64,000 bases of DNA. Source: Streptomyces sp. S.PNR 29 (GTDB taxonomy: Bacteria; Actinomycetota; Actinomycetes; Streptomycetales; Streptomycetaceae). The stretch is from NCBI RefSeq assembly GCF_030386795.1, contig NZ_JANUQM010000004.1:310001-374000 (forward strand), written 5' to 3'. Each line of letters begins with the position of its first letter. Positions within the stretch are counted from its first letter, which is position 1. Of this stretch, positions 31,865 through 41,033 are shown piece after piece. A model generated the notes under the pieces. That model ran no database searches and was not told the origin of the DNA. It saw nothing but the letters and a program-made list of their open reading frames with translations. The translations under genes were made by a program, and so were the position numbers.

Positions 31865-34600
31865 ATGTCCCCCATCCCCCGCAGGTCCCTCCTCAAGGCG
31901 GCCGCCGTCGCCGGAGCCGCCGCCCAGTTCAGCTGGGCGCTAGGGGCGCAGGACGCGCAGGCAGCGCCCAGAGCCGAGCCCGCCGACGCCGATCCCGTGA
32001 CCCTGTCCTGGCTGGAGGACGGCGGCCTCGGCGCCGCCCCCGGCTCCACCGTCGGCGTGCCCTGGCCGAAGGGCGTGTACCGGGAAGACCAGGAGTTCGC
32101 GCTGACGGACGCGGACGGCACGGCCGTACCCGTGCAGTCGTGGCCGATCGCGTACTGGCCGGACGGGTCGCTGAAGTGGACCGCCCACGCCGTCAGTTCG
32201 GGCTCCGGCAAGCTCACCCTCACCGCCGGCGCGCCGGCCGCCCCCGCCAAGAAGGTCACCGTCGACAAGAGCGGCGGCACGATCGACATCTCGACCGGCG
32301 TCATCAGCGCGCGGATCGGCAAGTCCGGCGCCACGATCATCAAGTCGGTCACCCGCGGCTCCACCGAGATCGCCAAGAACGGACGGCTCGTGCTGATCCG
32401 TCAGCCGGAGTTCGAGGACGGCGACCAGGGCACGGTGAAGACCGAGCGCTTCGAGGGGGCCATCTCCAAGGTCGAGGTCGAACAGGAGGGACCGGTCCGG
32501 GCCGTCGTCCGCATCGACGGCAAGCACCGCAAGGGCGACCGCACCTGGCTGCCGTTCTCCATCCGCCTGTACTTCTACGCGGGCGCCGACTCCTTCCGCA
32601 TGGTGCACACCATCACCTACGACGGGAAGCAGGAGCGCGGCAAGGCGAGCGGTGACTTCATCCGCGGCCTCGGCGTCCGCTTCACCGTGCCGATGCGGGA
32701 CCAGGCCTACGACCGGCACATCCGGCTCGGCGGCGAGGGCACCGGCCTGCTCCGGGAGGCCGTCAAGGGCATCACCGGCCTGCGCCGGGACCCGGGCGCG
32801 GCCGTGCAGGCGGCCCAGTTCGAGGGCAGGAAGCTGCCCGACCCCTCCACCTGGGACCAGCGGGTGACGACCCGGCTGCAGTACATCCCCGAGTGGGGCG
32901 ACTACACCCTCTCCCAGCTCTCCGCCGACGGCTTCACCCTGCGCAAGCGCACGAAGAAGGGGTACGGCTGGATCGCCGCCGGCGGCGGACGCCGTGCCTC
33001 CGGATTCGGCTACGTCGGCGGCGCGAGCGGCGGCTTCTCGTTCGGCCTGCGGGACTTCTGGGAGAAGTTCCCCGCCCAGCTGGACATCCGGAACGCCCAC
33101 ACGTCCGAAGCCGAGGTCACCCTCTGGCTCTGGTCGCCCGAGGCGCAGCCCATGGACATGCGCTTCTACCACGACGGCATGGGCCAGGACACCTACGCCG
33201 AACAGCTCGAAGGCCTCAACATCACCTATGAGGACTACGAGCCGAAGTTCGGCACCCCCTACGGCATCGCCCGCACCTCGGAACTGCTGTTCTGGGCCAA
33301 CGACTCCACCCCCGGTGCCGAGACGCTCGCCCAGCAGGTCGAGGCGGTCCGCGTGCTGCCGCAGCTCGCCGCCCCGCCCAAGCAGCTCATCAAGGCCAAG
33401 GTCTTCGGCCCGGGCCTGTACTCCGAGCCCGACCGCTCCACCCCGGCCAAGGCGAAGATCGAGGACCACCTCGACTTCCTCTTCACCTACTACAAGGACC
33501 AGGTGGAGCAGCGCCGCTGGTACGGCTTCTGGGACTACGGCGACATCATGCACACCTACGACACGTTCCGGCACCAGTGGCGGTACGACATCGGCGGCTA
33601 CGCCTGGGACAACTCCGAGCTGTCGCCGGACCTGTGGCTGTGGTTCGCGTACCTGCGCTCCGGCCGCGCGGACATCTTCCGCTTCGCCGAGGCGATGACC
33701 CGGCACACCGGCGAGGTCGACGTCTACCACCTGGGCGAATGGGCGGGCCTCGGCACCCGGCACGGTGTGCAGCACTTCGCCGACAGCGCCAAGCAGCAGC
33801 GCATCGCCAACACCACCTACCGGCGCTACTACTACTTCCTCACCGCTGACGAACGCGTCGGCGACCTCATGCACGCCAACGTCGACTCCGACGAGACGTT
33901 CCTCGTCCTCGACCCGCTGCGCAAGGTGCGCACCGATCCCTACACCCCCGACCGGCACGCCCTGTCGATCGGCTTCGGCACCGACTGGAGCGGCCTGGTG
34001 TCGGCCTGGCTGACGGAGTGGGAACGCAAGGGTCCCAAGTGGGAGAAGGCCAAGGCGCGTGTGCTGTCGACGATGGAGGGCATCGCCGCCCAGCCCAACG
34101 GCTTCGTGCAGGGCAGCGGTCTGTACGACCTGGACACCGGCAGGTTCGCCGTCGCGGACAAGCCCGTGGTGAGCGTCTCCCACCTGTCGGCCGTGTTCGG
34201 CCTCAACGAGCTGTGCGCCGAGCTCATCGACCTGGTCGACATGCCGAAGTTCAACGAGGCGTACTTCGACTACTGCCGCTACTTCAACGCCACCAAGGCC
34301 GAGCAGAAGGCGCGCTACGGCTCCGACTTCGGCAGCCTGCTGCTCTTCCAGGGCCACTCGCGCCTCGACGCGTACGCCGCCGTCAAGACCGGCGACGAGA
34401 AGCTGGCCAAGCGGGCGTGGGAGAAGTTCTACAACTCCGACGGCTACAAGGAGTCGGCGCCCTGGAGGACGGAGAAGCTGAGCGGCCCGGTCGCGCTCGT
34501 GCCGGGCAGCGAGGCCACCTGGGTGTCCACCAACGACACCGCGCTGTACGGCCTCGCCGCCATCGAGAACCTGGCGCTGCTGGGCGACAAGATGCCGTAG
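31865..34600 (+). CDS. Tat-exported protein, exo-rhamnogalacturonan-lyase type, 911 aa
   Basis: The Tat signal IPRRSLLKAAAVAGAAA (residues 4-20) with cleavage near AQAA (31-35) shows secretion. Residues about 40-300 are beta-rich (VTLSWLEDGGLGAAPGSTVGVPWPKGVY, SWPIAYWPDGSLKWTAHAVS); the later part is Trp/Tyr/His-rich and helical, with RRWYGFWDYGDIMHTYDTFRHQWRYDIGGYAWDN and YHLGEWAGLGTRHGVQHF (given here in short pieces), the look of an alpha/alpha-barrel polysaccharide lyase or hydrolase. My recollection is that such proteins are annotated as exo-rhamnogalacturonan lyase family. Its place after the importer and a YesL-like gene supports a pectin role. ATG 31865 follows GGAAGGAAAGG. Confidence 0.72.
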   Translation: MSPIPRRSLLKAAAVAGAAAQFSWALGAQDAQAAPRAEPADADPVTLSWLEDGGLGAAPGSTVGVPWPKGVYREDQEFALTDADGTAVPVQSWPIAYWPDGSLKWTAHAVSSGSGKLTLTAGAPAAPAKKVTVDKSGGTIDISTGVISARIGKSGATIIKSVTRGSTEIAKNGRLVLIRQPEFEDGDQGTVKTERFEGAISKVEVEQEGPVRAVVRIDGKHRKGDRTWLPFSIRLYFYAGADSFRMVHTITYDGKQERGKASGDFIRGLGVRFTVPMRDQAYDRHIRLGGEGTGLLREAVKGITGLRRDPGAAVQAAQFEGRKLPDPSTWDQRVTTRLQYIPEWGDYTLSQLSADGFTLRKRTKKGYGWIAAGGGRRASGFGYVGGASGGFSFGLRDFWEKFPAQLDIRNAHTSEAEVTLWLWSPEAQPMDMRFYHDGMGQDTYAEQLEGLNITYEDYEPKFGTPYGIARTSELLFWANDSTPGAETLAQQVEAVRVLPQLAAPPKQLIKAKVFGPGLYSEPDRSTPAKAKIEDHLDFLFTYYKDQVEQRRWYGFWDYGDIMHTYDTFRHQWRYDIGGYAWDNSELSPDLWLWFAYLRSGRADIFRFAEAMTRHTGEVDVYHLGEWAGLGTRHGVQHFADSAKQQRIANTTYRRYYYFLTADERVGDLMHANVDSDETFLVLDPLRKVRTDPYTPDRHALSIGFGTDWSGLVSAWLTEWERKGPKWEKAKARVLSTMEGIAAQPNGFVQGSGLYDLDTGRFAVADKPVVSVSHLSAVFGLNELCAELIDLVDMPKFNEAYFDYCRYFNATKAEQKARYGSDFGSLLLFQGHSRLDAYAAVKTGDEKLAKRAWEKFYNSDGYKESAPWRTEKLSGPVALVPGSEATWVSTNDTALYGLAAIENLALLGDKMP

Positions 34601-34607
34601 CCGGGGG

Positions 34608-36965
34608 TCAGTTCATCCTCCCCAGGACCTCCCGCCACCGCCGGACGTCCCGGATCCGCTGCTCGTACGTCGCCCCGAGGGCGAGCAGCAGCAGTCCGGC
34701 GAGGGCGGGAGGCGCCCAGCGGGGGAGTGCCCCCGCGACCTGGACGAGGTAGGGGGCGAGCTCGTGCAGCGCGTCGAGCGCGAGCACCGCCCCGCCCAGC
34801 ACCAGCGGCGCCCCGAGATGATGCCGGGCCCCGAGCAGGGTGACCAGCAGTGCTGTCGCACCCAGCAGCAGCGGGCGCTGCCAGTGCGAGTCGGTCCAGG
34901 CCGCGGCGAGGCTCGGCACGAAGGTGGCGGCGAGGCCGGGGCCGTACGCCGTCCAGGACGACGCCCGCGGGTCGCGGCGCCTGCGCAGGGCGCCGACGAG
35001 CAGGGCCGGGACGGTGACCGGGAGCGTGTACGCCTCGGGCGTGCCGACGTCCCAGGACGCCAGCCGCACCCAGGTGGCCAGGACGAACAGCGCGGTGGCC
35101 GCGTATCCGGCGGGGCGGCGGTCGGAGCGGACCGCCGTGCCCGCGGTGATCACTCCGCACAGCGCGAGGACGAGCGCGAGCATCGGCGGGTCGCTGACGG
35201 CCAGCCCGACGGCGACCAGTCCGGCGACGGCTCCCGTCACCTCGACGGCCACCCTCGTCGTGCCGCGGAGGCGGAGCGCGAGCAGGGCCGCGGCCACGGG
35301 TACGGCGAGGACGAGCAGCGCGGTGTGCTGCGGCTGCCGGCCCGCGGCGGCGCCCGTCGCGCAGGCCAGTGCGGTGGCGTACGCGAGGGCGGCCGGGGCC
35401 GTGAGAGGGGAGAGTGACTTTATTCCGGAGGACGCGGCGAACAGCGCGGTCAGGGCGGACAGCACGGTCAGGGTCGCGGTCTGTGCGGTGAGGGAGAGCA
35501 GGGCGAGAGGGAGGGAACCGGCGAGTGCGAGGACGGTGGCGGTGAGGCGCGCGGGCGGGGTCCGCCGGACGTACGCGGCTGCCACCAGGGCTGCGGCCGT
35601 CGTGGCTCCCTGGCACAGGAGGCCTGCGACGTAGGGGAGTTGCAGGACGGGCGGGAGGGTGAATGCCGCGGCCCACGTGAGGACCAGCGCACCGCTCGGT
35701 GCCCTCCAGGTCCCGTCCTTCACCGCCAGGAAGAGCACGGCGGCGACCGCCACCAGGACGAGGGGAACAGCTGTTGCCGCCTGCGGTGGCCAGGGCACCA
35801 CGACGGTCACCGCCTCGCGGGCGTCGGAGGGAGCCCCGGCCCACACTCCCGTAACCCGGCCGAACGGCCCCAGCAGCGTGACGGCGACGACGGGCAGCGC
35901 CCACAGGACGGCCAGCGCCTGGACGGCACCGGACGCCCACGCGAGGCCGTGCCGCACCGTCTCCGGCACGCCTCCCACCCGTACGGCCGCCAACAGAGCG
36001 ATGCCGCAGGCGAGATGGGCGGGGACCGTCCACGCGTCCGGCAGGGCGGGGCGTGCGACGCCGCCGAGAGCGGCGACGGCGAGGAGCCCCGAGGCCAGGG
36101 CCAGGCAGAGCGAGAGCTTCTTGCCCTGCCGCTGCCAGGCGGCCCCCAGGATGATCGCCGCCGCCAGGAGGAGGAGCGCCGCCGCACGGGCGGCGGCGCT
36201 CGGGCCGGCGGCCGTCCACGACAGCCGGCCGGCCGCTGATATGCCGCAGGCGCCGAGGCCGTAGGCACCGACGGCGGCGACGGCACGTACCGGTCCTCCG
36301 GTCGCCCGGAGCGCCAGTACCGTGTCGCACCCGGCCGTCACCAGCAGCGCGGTCGTGACCCCGTACGGAACGGCGGTGGCCGCGAGGCTCCAGAGCAGCA
36401 GCGGGAGTTGGGCGACGGCCAGCGCGGCGGGCAGCGGCAGCCGCAGCGCGGCCGCACCGGGCAGGGCACGGCTGTACGCCGCCCACAGCCCCGCCAGCAC
36501 AGCTGTCGCGATCGCCGCGTACCCCGTGCCGTCCGCCCCCGGGAAGGCCACCTCGTGCAGCGCGTACGCGTCCAGCACCGTCAGCGCGAGTCCCAGGCCC
36601 GCCACCGACTCGGCCGTCGACCTGAGGCCCCGCCTCAGCAACGGCACCGGCACGGCGAGCGCCGCCGCCGTGACCGCCCCGAGCACCAGGGCCCGCCCGG
36701 CGATCCCCAGGTGCCCCCAGCTGACCAGCGTGAACGCCGTCGCCGCGATGGCGAGCAGGACACCGCCGAGCACGAGCAGCACGTTCTGGACGCGCGGGGC
36801 GCTGGTCTCCGGGCGCGGGGGCGCGGCGGGGGCCGGCGGCGCCGGGTACAGGGCGGCGACCAGCCGGCCGCGGCGGGCCAGCAACTGGGCCCGGCGGAGG
36901 TCGAGTCGCCGCAGTTCGGCGTCGATGAGCCGCAGCTCCTCGGCCGGAGGCGGGGTGTGCGTCAT
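34608..36965 (-). CDS. Large polytopic membrane protein, 785 aa
   Basis: The N terminus is cytosolic and predicted coiled (AEELRLIDAELRRLDLRRAQLLARRGRLV), then a Pro-rich linker and about twenty hydrophobic helices without recognisable enzyme motifs (VLLVLGGVLLAIAATAFTLVSWGHLG is the first). Resembles the actinobacterial family defined by SCO7613-type C-terminal membrane domains, function unknown. The basic N-terminal helix could bind a cytosolic partner. Start ATG 36965 is chosen because the leucine-rich helix begins there; ATG 37001 is equally open. It converges with the lyase gene, 7 nt apart, with no visible terminator. Confidence 0.8.
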   Translation of the reverse strand: MTHTPPPAEELRLIDAELRRLDLRRAQLLARRGRLVAALYPAPPAPAAPPRPETSAPRVQNVLLVLGGVLLAIAATAFTLVSWGHLGIAGRALVLGAVTAAALAVPVPLLRRGLRSTAESVAGLGLALTVLDAYALHEVAFPGADGTGYAAIATAVLAGLWAAYSRALPGAAALRLPLPAALAVAQLPLLLWSLAATAVPYGVTTALLVTAGCDTVLALRATGGPVRAVAAVGAYGLGACGISAAGRLSWTAAGPSAAARAAALLLLAAAIILGAAWQRQGKKLSLCLALASGLLAVAALGGVARPALPDAWTVPAHLACGIALLAAVRVGGVPETVRHGLAWASGAVQALAVLWALPVVAVTLLGPFGRVTGVWAGAPSDAREAVTVVVPWPPQAATAVPLVLVAVAAVLFLAVKDGTWRAPSGALVLTWAAAFTLPPVLQLPYVAGLLCQGATTAAALVAAAYVRRTPPARLTATVLALAGSLPLALLSLTAQTATLTVLSALTALFAASSGIKSLSPLTAPAALAYATALACATGAAAGRQPQHTALLVLAVPVAAALLALRLRGTTRVAVEVTGAVAGLVAVGLAVSDPPMLALVLALCGVITAGTAVRSDRRPAGYAATALFVLATWVRLASWDVGTPEAYTLPVTVPALLVGALRRRRDPRASSWTAYGPGLAATFVPSLAAAWTDSHWQRPLLLGATALLVTLLGARHHLGAPLVLGGAVLALDALHELAPYLVQVAGALPRWAPPALAGLLLLALGATYEQRIRDVRRWREVLGRMN

Positions 36966-37058
36966 GCCCCGGAGTGTGGCCCTGGCCACGTCGTCCGGCA
37001 TGAGTGCGGGTACTCAGAACGTACTCATCCACCGCCCGGATACGGGCAGGCGCTCCCC

Positions 37059-37499
37059 ATGGACTGGACGCACTACCGCTTCCGCAGCCTGTGGGCCCTG
37101 CCCGCACCGCCCGCCACCGTGTACGACGCGCTGGAGCGCGCCGAGGACTACCCCCGCTGGTGGCGCCAGGTGCGCGAAGTGACCAGGCTCGACGACACCA
37201 CCGGCGTCATCCGCATCCGCTCACTCCTGCCGTACGACATGACCTTCACCGCGCGGGAGACACGACGGGACGCGGGGGTGCTGGAGATCTCGATGTCCGG
37301 GGACATCGACGGCTGGGCCCGCTGGACCGTCACCCCCAAGGGCGCCGGCACCTTCGCCCGCTACGAGCAGGCCGTCGACGTCAACAAGTCGCTGCTCAGG
37401 ATGCTCGCCATACCCGGGCGGCCGCTCTTCCGCGTCAACCACCGGCTGATGATGCGCGCCGGGCGGCGGGGGCTGGCCGCGTACCTGCAAGCGGTTTGA
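37059..37499 (+). CDS. SRPBCC (START-like) superfamily protein, 146 aa
   Basis: Single polyketide-cyclase/dehydrase-like domain: ALPAPPATVYDALERAEDYPRWWRQVREVT at the N terminus and GDIDGWARWTVTPKGAGTFARYEQAVDV in the middle fit the helix-grip fold that binds hydrophobic ligands. The end RLMMRAGRRGLAAYL is the long C-terminal helix. Ligand unknown. ATG 37059 lies 8 nt after GGCAGG. It is alone between the divergent membrane-protein gene and the tRNA. Confidence 0.82.
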   Translation: MDWTHYRFRSLWALPAPPATVYDALERAEDYPRWWRQVREVTRLDDTTGVIRIRSLLPYDMTFTARETRRDAGVLEISMSGDIDGWARWTVTPKGAGTFARYEQAVDVNKSLLRMLAIPGRPLFRVNHRLMMRAGRRGLAAYLQAV

Positions 37500-37525
37500 A
37501 GGAAACGCGCGGGGACCTGTATTGT
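37496..37525 (+). promoter_or_regulatory. Promoter of tRNA-Val (CAC) copy 2
   Basis: TTGAAG (37496-37501) overlaps the end of the SRPBCC gene and is followed after 18 nt by TATTGT (37520-37525), 13 nt before the tRNA. Confidence 0.65.
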
Positions 37526-37538
37526 TCAGTCCGTTGCT

Positions 37539-37610
37539 GGGCGATTAGCTCAGTGGGAGAGCGCTTCGTTCACACCGAAGAGGTCACTGGTTCGAACCCA
37601 GTATCGCCCA
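37539..37610 (+). tRNA. tRNA-Val (CAC), copy 2
   Basis: Identical over its 72 nt to the copy at 27390-27461, anticodon CAC. CCA is not encoded. It has its own promoter and intrinsic terminator. Confidence 0.95.
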
Positions 37611-37618
37611 CCGGCAAG

Positions 37619-37652
37619 GAGCCGGTCCGCATCACGCGGACCGGCTCTTTTT
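37619..37652 (+). terminator. Intrinsic terminator of tRNA-Val (CAC) copy 2
   Basis: 12-bp stem GAGCCGGTCCGC (37619-37630) with 37636-37647, a 5-nt loop, then TTTTT. One of the few U-tailed terminators in the window. Confidence 0.92.
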
Positions 37653-37708
37653 GTTCGCCCGCGGCCGGTATACGCTGCCGATCTTCATGGAGGCAGGGGG
37701 GACCTTCC

Positions 37709-39553
37709 TTGAGTACGGCAAAAGGCAAGAGGGCGAGGCCGATCGGGCCGCTGACCGCGGGACGCAGGAGTTTCACCCCGACCAAGATCTTCTTCCTGGT
37801 GCTCCTGCTCGGTGGTCTCGTCGCGCTCGCCCGAGTGAGCGGGAACGTGGAGCGCGTCAACACGATGTGGGTGGGCGCCGAGGTCGCCGCGGACGGCAGT
37901 GTCCGGATCACCGAGGTCATCGACTACGACTTCGGATACCCCGACCAGACCCGGCACGGCATCTACCGCGATCTGCCGGACCTCCCCTACGACGCGGACA
38001 GAGCCGAGGCCGTCGCCACCATGGACGGCCACCGGGTCCCCTGGGAACTCGACATCGGCGAGCGCTACGAGGAGCCGGACGGCCGGAGGGAGATCGCCAC
38101 CCGTATCAAGGTGGGCGACCCCGACCGCTCCGTCACCGGAGTGCACCGGTACCGCATCCAGTACACGCTCACGGACGTCGTGAAGAACGGCAAGCTGGCC
38201 TGGGACGCCGTCGGCACGGGATGGCGGGTCGACCGCTCCGACGTCGAGATCCACGTCGTGGCGCCCTACGACCTCACCGGCACGCGCTGTGCGCAGGGCA
38301 CCAACGGTTCCGAGGACGGCTGCACCGCGGAGAAGACCGAGCCCGGCCACCTCGTCGTCGGGCTCGACAAGCTCAAGGGACGGGAGGGCATCACCCTGTA
38401 CGCCTCCCGTGGCCCGAAGCTGACCGGCACGGAGCCCGCACTGCCCGAGCCGCCCACGGGCAAAGCAGTCGGCTCGACCATGCAGCACCCGCTGTGGGTG
38501 GGCCTGCTCGCCTTCGCCTTCGCCCTGGCCTGCGCCCTTGCGACGGTCCAGCTGCTGCGCTTCCTCGGCCGCGACCGGATCGCCGAGGACGGCCCGGACG
38601 CAACGCCCGGCAGGACCCGGCGCGTCGACCTCGACCGGCTCGCCGCCTCACTCACCCCGTCCCCCGTGCCCCCGGAGGGACTGACCCCGGCCCAGGGCGG
38701 AATCCTCCTCTCCGAACGCGTCGAACACCGACACAAGGTGGCCTGGCTGCTGGGGGCGGCCGTCGACGGGCACATCACCATCAAAGGGACCGACCAGCAT
38801 CCCACCCTCAAACGCCGGAACCCCGTCGATGCCCCGGAGGACCCGGACGCGAGGGTCGTCCTCGGCAGCATCTTCTCCGGGCGCGACAAGGTCACCCTGG
38901 GCTGGTACGACCCGCAGTTCAGGTCCGCCTGGGAAAGCCTCTCCCGCCGACTGGAACAGTGGCAGGCCGACAGCGGCCTGTGGGACGCGGCCGCCGCGGA
39001 ACGCGCCCGCCTCGGGCGGACCATCGGCACCACCGCCACCCTGCTGGGCTTCGTCGTCTCGGCCGTCGGAGCCTGGATCGGCGGAGGCCGGAACGCGGTC
39101 GGCTGGCCGATCCTCGCGGTGGGCCTGATCGCCGTGGCGGCCGGCTTCGCGCTGCGGCTGCGCTCCTGGGAGTTGCAGACCCGCAGCCCTCGGGGCGCCG
39201 CCCTCTGGCTTCAGGTGGAGGCGTTCCGGCGCTACCTCGTCGACCCGTCCCCGCTCCAGGCGGACGAGGCCTTCGACGAGGAACGGATGGAGCTGTACAC
39301 GGCCTGGGCGGTGGCCCTGGGCGTGGCCCACGCCTGGGAGAAGGCGATCGCCGACTCGACCGTGGCCCCCGGACGCCCCTCGACCCTGACCTCCCGGATC
39401 ACCCCCGCCCTGGCCGTGGGCCTGCTCGTCCACACCGTGCACTCCAGCGCCGCCCCGGCCTCCAGCAGCGGCGGTGGCGGGGGCGGCGGTGGCGGCGGTG
39501 GTGGAGGAGACGTCGGCGGCGGAGAGGGAGGCGGCGGCGGAGGCTCCTGGTGA
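37709..39553 (+). CDS. DUF2207 membrane protein with polyglycine tail, 614 aa
   Basis: One N-terminal helix (KIFFLVLLLGGLVALARV), then an extracytoplasmic beta-rich domain (about residues 45-250) with TEVIDYDFGYPDQTRHGIYRDLP, the DUF2207 signature. A second helix (LWVGLLAFAFALACALATVQLL), a cytosolic part with KVAWLLGAAVDGHITI, two more helices, and a tail of about 28 residues that are almost only Gly. The family is widespread and has no assigned function; Gly-rich tails are common in it. TTG 37709 is preferred as it follows the AGGGGGG ribosome site by about 8 nt. Follows the tRNA terminator. Confidence 0.85.
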   Translation: MSTAKGKRARPIGPLTAGRRSFTPTKIFFLVLLLGGLVALARVSGNVERVNTMWVGAEVAADGSVRITEVIDYDFGYPDQTRHGIYRDLPDLPYDADRAEAVATMDGHRVPWELDIGERYEEPDGRREIATRIKVGDPDRSVTGVHRYRIQYTLTDVVKNGKLAWDAVGTGWRVDRSDVEIHVVAPYDLTGTRCAQGTNGSEDGCTAEKTEPGHLVVGLDKLKGREGITLYASRGPKLTGTEPALPEPPTGKAVGSTMQHPLWVGLLAFAFALACALATVQLLRFLGRDRIAEDGPDATPGRTRRVDLDRLAASLTPSPVPPEGLTPAQGGILLSERVEHRHKVAWLLGAAVDGHITIKGTDQHPTLKRRNPVDAPEDPDARVVLGSIFSGRDKVTLGWYDPQFRSAWESLSRRLEQWQADSGLWDAAAAERARLGRTIGTTATLLGFVVSAVGAWIGGGRNAVGWPILAVGLIAVAAGFALRLRSWELQTRSPRGAALWLQVEAFRRYLVDPSPLQADEAFDEERMELYTAWAVALGVAHAWEKAIADSTVAPGRPSTLTSRITPALAVGLLVHTVHSSAAPASSSGGGGGGGGGGGGGDVGGGEGGGGGGSW

Positions 39554-39571
39554 CTCCCGGCGCACACGGCG

Positions 39572-40297
39572 TCAGGCCGCCGCCGGCAGGTCCGGCCGCA
39601 GCGGCCACGCCGGGTCCACCGCCTCCTCGGTGCCCTGCAGCGCGAACCACGACTGCAGCCCCCGCGCCTGTGCCGCGTGCCACACCGCCTGCAGGGTGTG
39701 CAGCTCGCCGGGGGACAGGCGCTCCAGCCGGGACGCGAAACGGCGGCCCACCGCGCGTACGACGTTCAGCGCGGCCAGCGCGTCGGCCGCCGCGTCGTGG
39801 GCGGCCTCCAGCTGGACGCCGTAGTGCGCGCACAGGTCGGTGAGGGTGCGGCGGCCCTTGCGGTAGCGGTCCAGATGCTTGTCGAGCACCCGTGGGTCGA
39901 GGACGTGCAGCGGCGTCGCCTCGAACCAGCGGCTCAGGGACGAGGCACGATGGCGCCTCAACTCGCGGTCCAGCAGCGTGAGATCGAACGGCGCGTTCAT
40001 CACCACCACCGGACGCCCGGCGGCGGCCTGCTCGGCCAGCGTCTCCGCTATCTCGTACATCACCGGCGCCGGCCAGCGGCCGTTGCGCTGCAGATGTTCC
40101 TCCGTCAGCCCGTGCACCGCCGTCGCCGCGGCGGGCACCGGCACGCCCGGGTGCACCAGCCACCGGGTCACCCGGGGCCGGACGCCCGGAGCGTCCTGGA
40201 CGACGACGGCGGCCGACACGATCCGGTCCGTCTCGACGTCCACACCCGTGGTCTCCGTGTCGAACGCGGCCAGGGGCCCTTCGTACCAGTACGTCAT
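39572..40297 (-). CDS. DEDDh 3'-5' exonuclease (DnaQ-like), 241 aa
   Basis: Exo I motif LAAFDTETTGVD (D and E at about residues 12 and 14), Exo II VVMNAPFDLTLLDREL with NAPFD carrying the second Asp, and Exo III AHDAAADALAALNV with His and Asp for the DEDDh type. It removes nucleotides from 3' ends of DNA or RNA; it could be a stand-alone proofreading or repair exonuclease. The C-terminal 60 residues (HTLQAVWHAAQARGLQSWF) are outside the nuclease fold. ATG 40297 lies 10 nt after GAGGGG. Divergent from the DUF4365 gene by 169 nt. Confidence 0.92.
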   Translation of the reverse strand: MTYWYEGPLAAFDTETTGVDVETDRIVSAAVVVQDAPGVRPRVTRWLVHPGVPVPAAATAVHGLTEEHLQRNGRWPAPVMYEIAETLAEQAAAGRPVVVMNAPFDLTLLDRELRRHRASSLSRWFEATPLHVLDPRVLDKHLDRYRKGRRTLTDLCAHYGVQLEAAHDAAADALAALNVVRAVGRRFASRLERLSPGELHTLQAVWHAAQARGLQSWFALQGTEEAVDPAWPLRPDLPAAA

Positions 40298-40466
40298 ACC
40301 AACACAACCCCTCGTTCGCCCTCGGCAGTTGACGCCCCGTCCGCTGCCCGTTTCGGTGATACCCGGGCTGTTTGCGCCGTACGCCGGAAGGACACAACAG
40401 GAGTACGGGTCTTTCCAGTTCAGGGGCCCGCAGCGCGGAATCACCGGTTCTGGAAGGCTGTTGGTC

Positions 40467-41033
40467 ATGGCTATGGCGCAGCCCGAACGGGGCGGGCTGC
40501 TGCCCGAGTGCACGGCACCCTCTCGCGGTACTCTCCACACCACTGCCTGCATGGAGACCCTGCAGGTGGGCTATCTGCACGCCGTCGCGGCGGCCGCGGG
40601 CTGCTCGCTGTCCCAGCCGTTCCCGGACAACGGCATCGACTGGCACGTCAGCCACAGCGCGCCCGGGCACACCGTCGACGACGAGGTCACCATCAAGGTG
40701 CAGCTCAAAGCGACGTACCAGGTCCCGCCGAACCCCCCGGGCCGCTTCTTCTCCTTCACGCTCGACAACGAGCACCTGGCGAAGCTCGCCCGCACCCCCG
40801 TGTCGGTGCACAAGATCCTGGTCGTGATGCTCGTGCCGCGCTCCCAGGACGACTGGCTGCGCGCCGGCCACGACCGGCTCGACCTGAGGCACTGCTGCTA
40901 CTGGACCAACCTCGCCGGGCACCCCGTCACGGGCCGGCGCCGGACCACCGTGCGGATACCGACCTCACGCATCTTCGACGACCGGGCCCTGTGCGAGATC
41001 ATGGGGCGGGTCGGGACGGGAGGCAGACCGTGA
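40467..41033 (+). CDS. DUF4365 nuclease-like protein, 188 aa
   Basis: Residues about 30-165 match the DUF4365 pattern: METLQVGYLHAVAAAAGC, then DNGIDWHVS (acidic residue) and VTIKVQLKATYQV, where Asp and the Q-L-K triad resemble the D-(D/E)xK catalytic core of restriction-like nucleases, with Gln in place of Glu as in several such families. Known DUF4365 proteins are often linked to mobile or defence loci, though here the neighbours are house genes. ATG 40467 lies 9 nt after GGAAGG; GTGA overlap couples it to the next gene, a likely functional partner. Confidence 0.78.
   Translation: MAMAQPERGGLLPECTAPSRGTLHTTACMETLQVGYLHAVAAAAGCSLSQPFPDNGIDWHVSHSAPGHTVDDEVTIKVQLKATYQVPPNPPGRFFSFTLDNEHLAKLARTPVSVHKILVVMLVPRSQDDWLRAGHDRLDLRHCCYWTNLAGHPVTGRRRTTVRIPTSRIFDDRALCEIMGRVGTGGRP

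Noticed and set aside
34444-37107. A second open frame of 887 residues on the minus strand overlapping the large membrane protein
   Set aside because: The translation is Arg/Gly/Pro-rich and lacks hydrophobic periodicity, whereas the other frame encodes regular membrane helices.
27390-37610. Genomic island between the two identical tRNA-Val(CAC) genes
   Set aside because: The tRNAs are direct repeats 10 kb apart, but there is no integrase, no transposase and no compositional break; each tRNA has its own promoter and terminator, so gene duplication is simpler.
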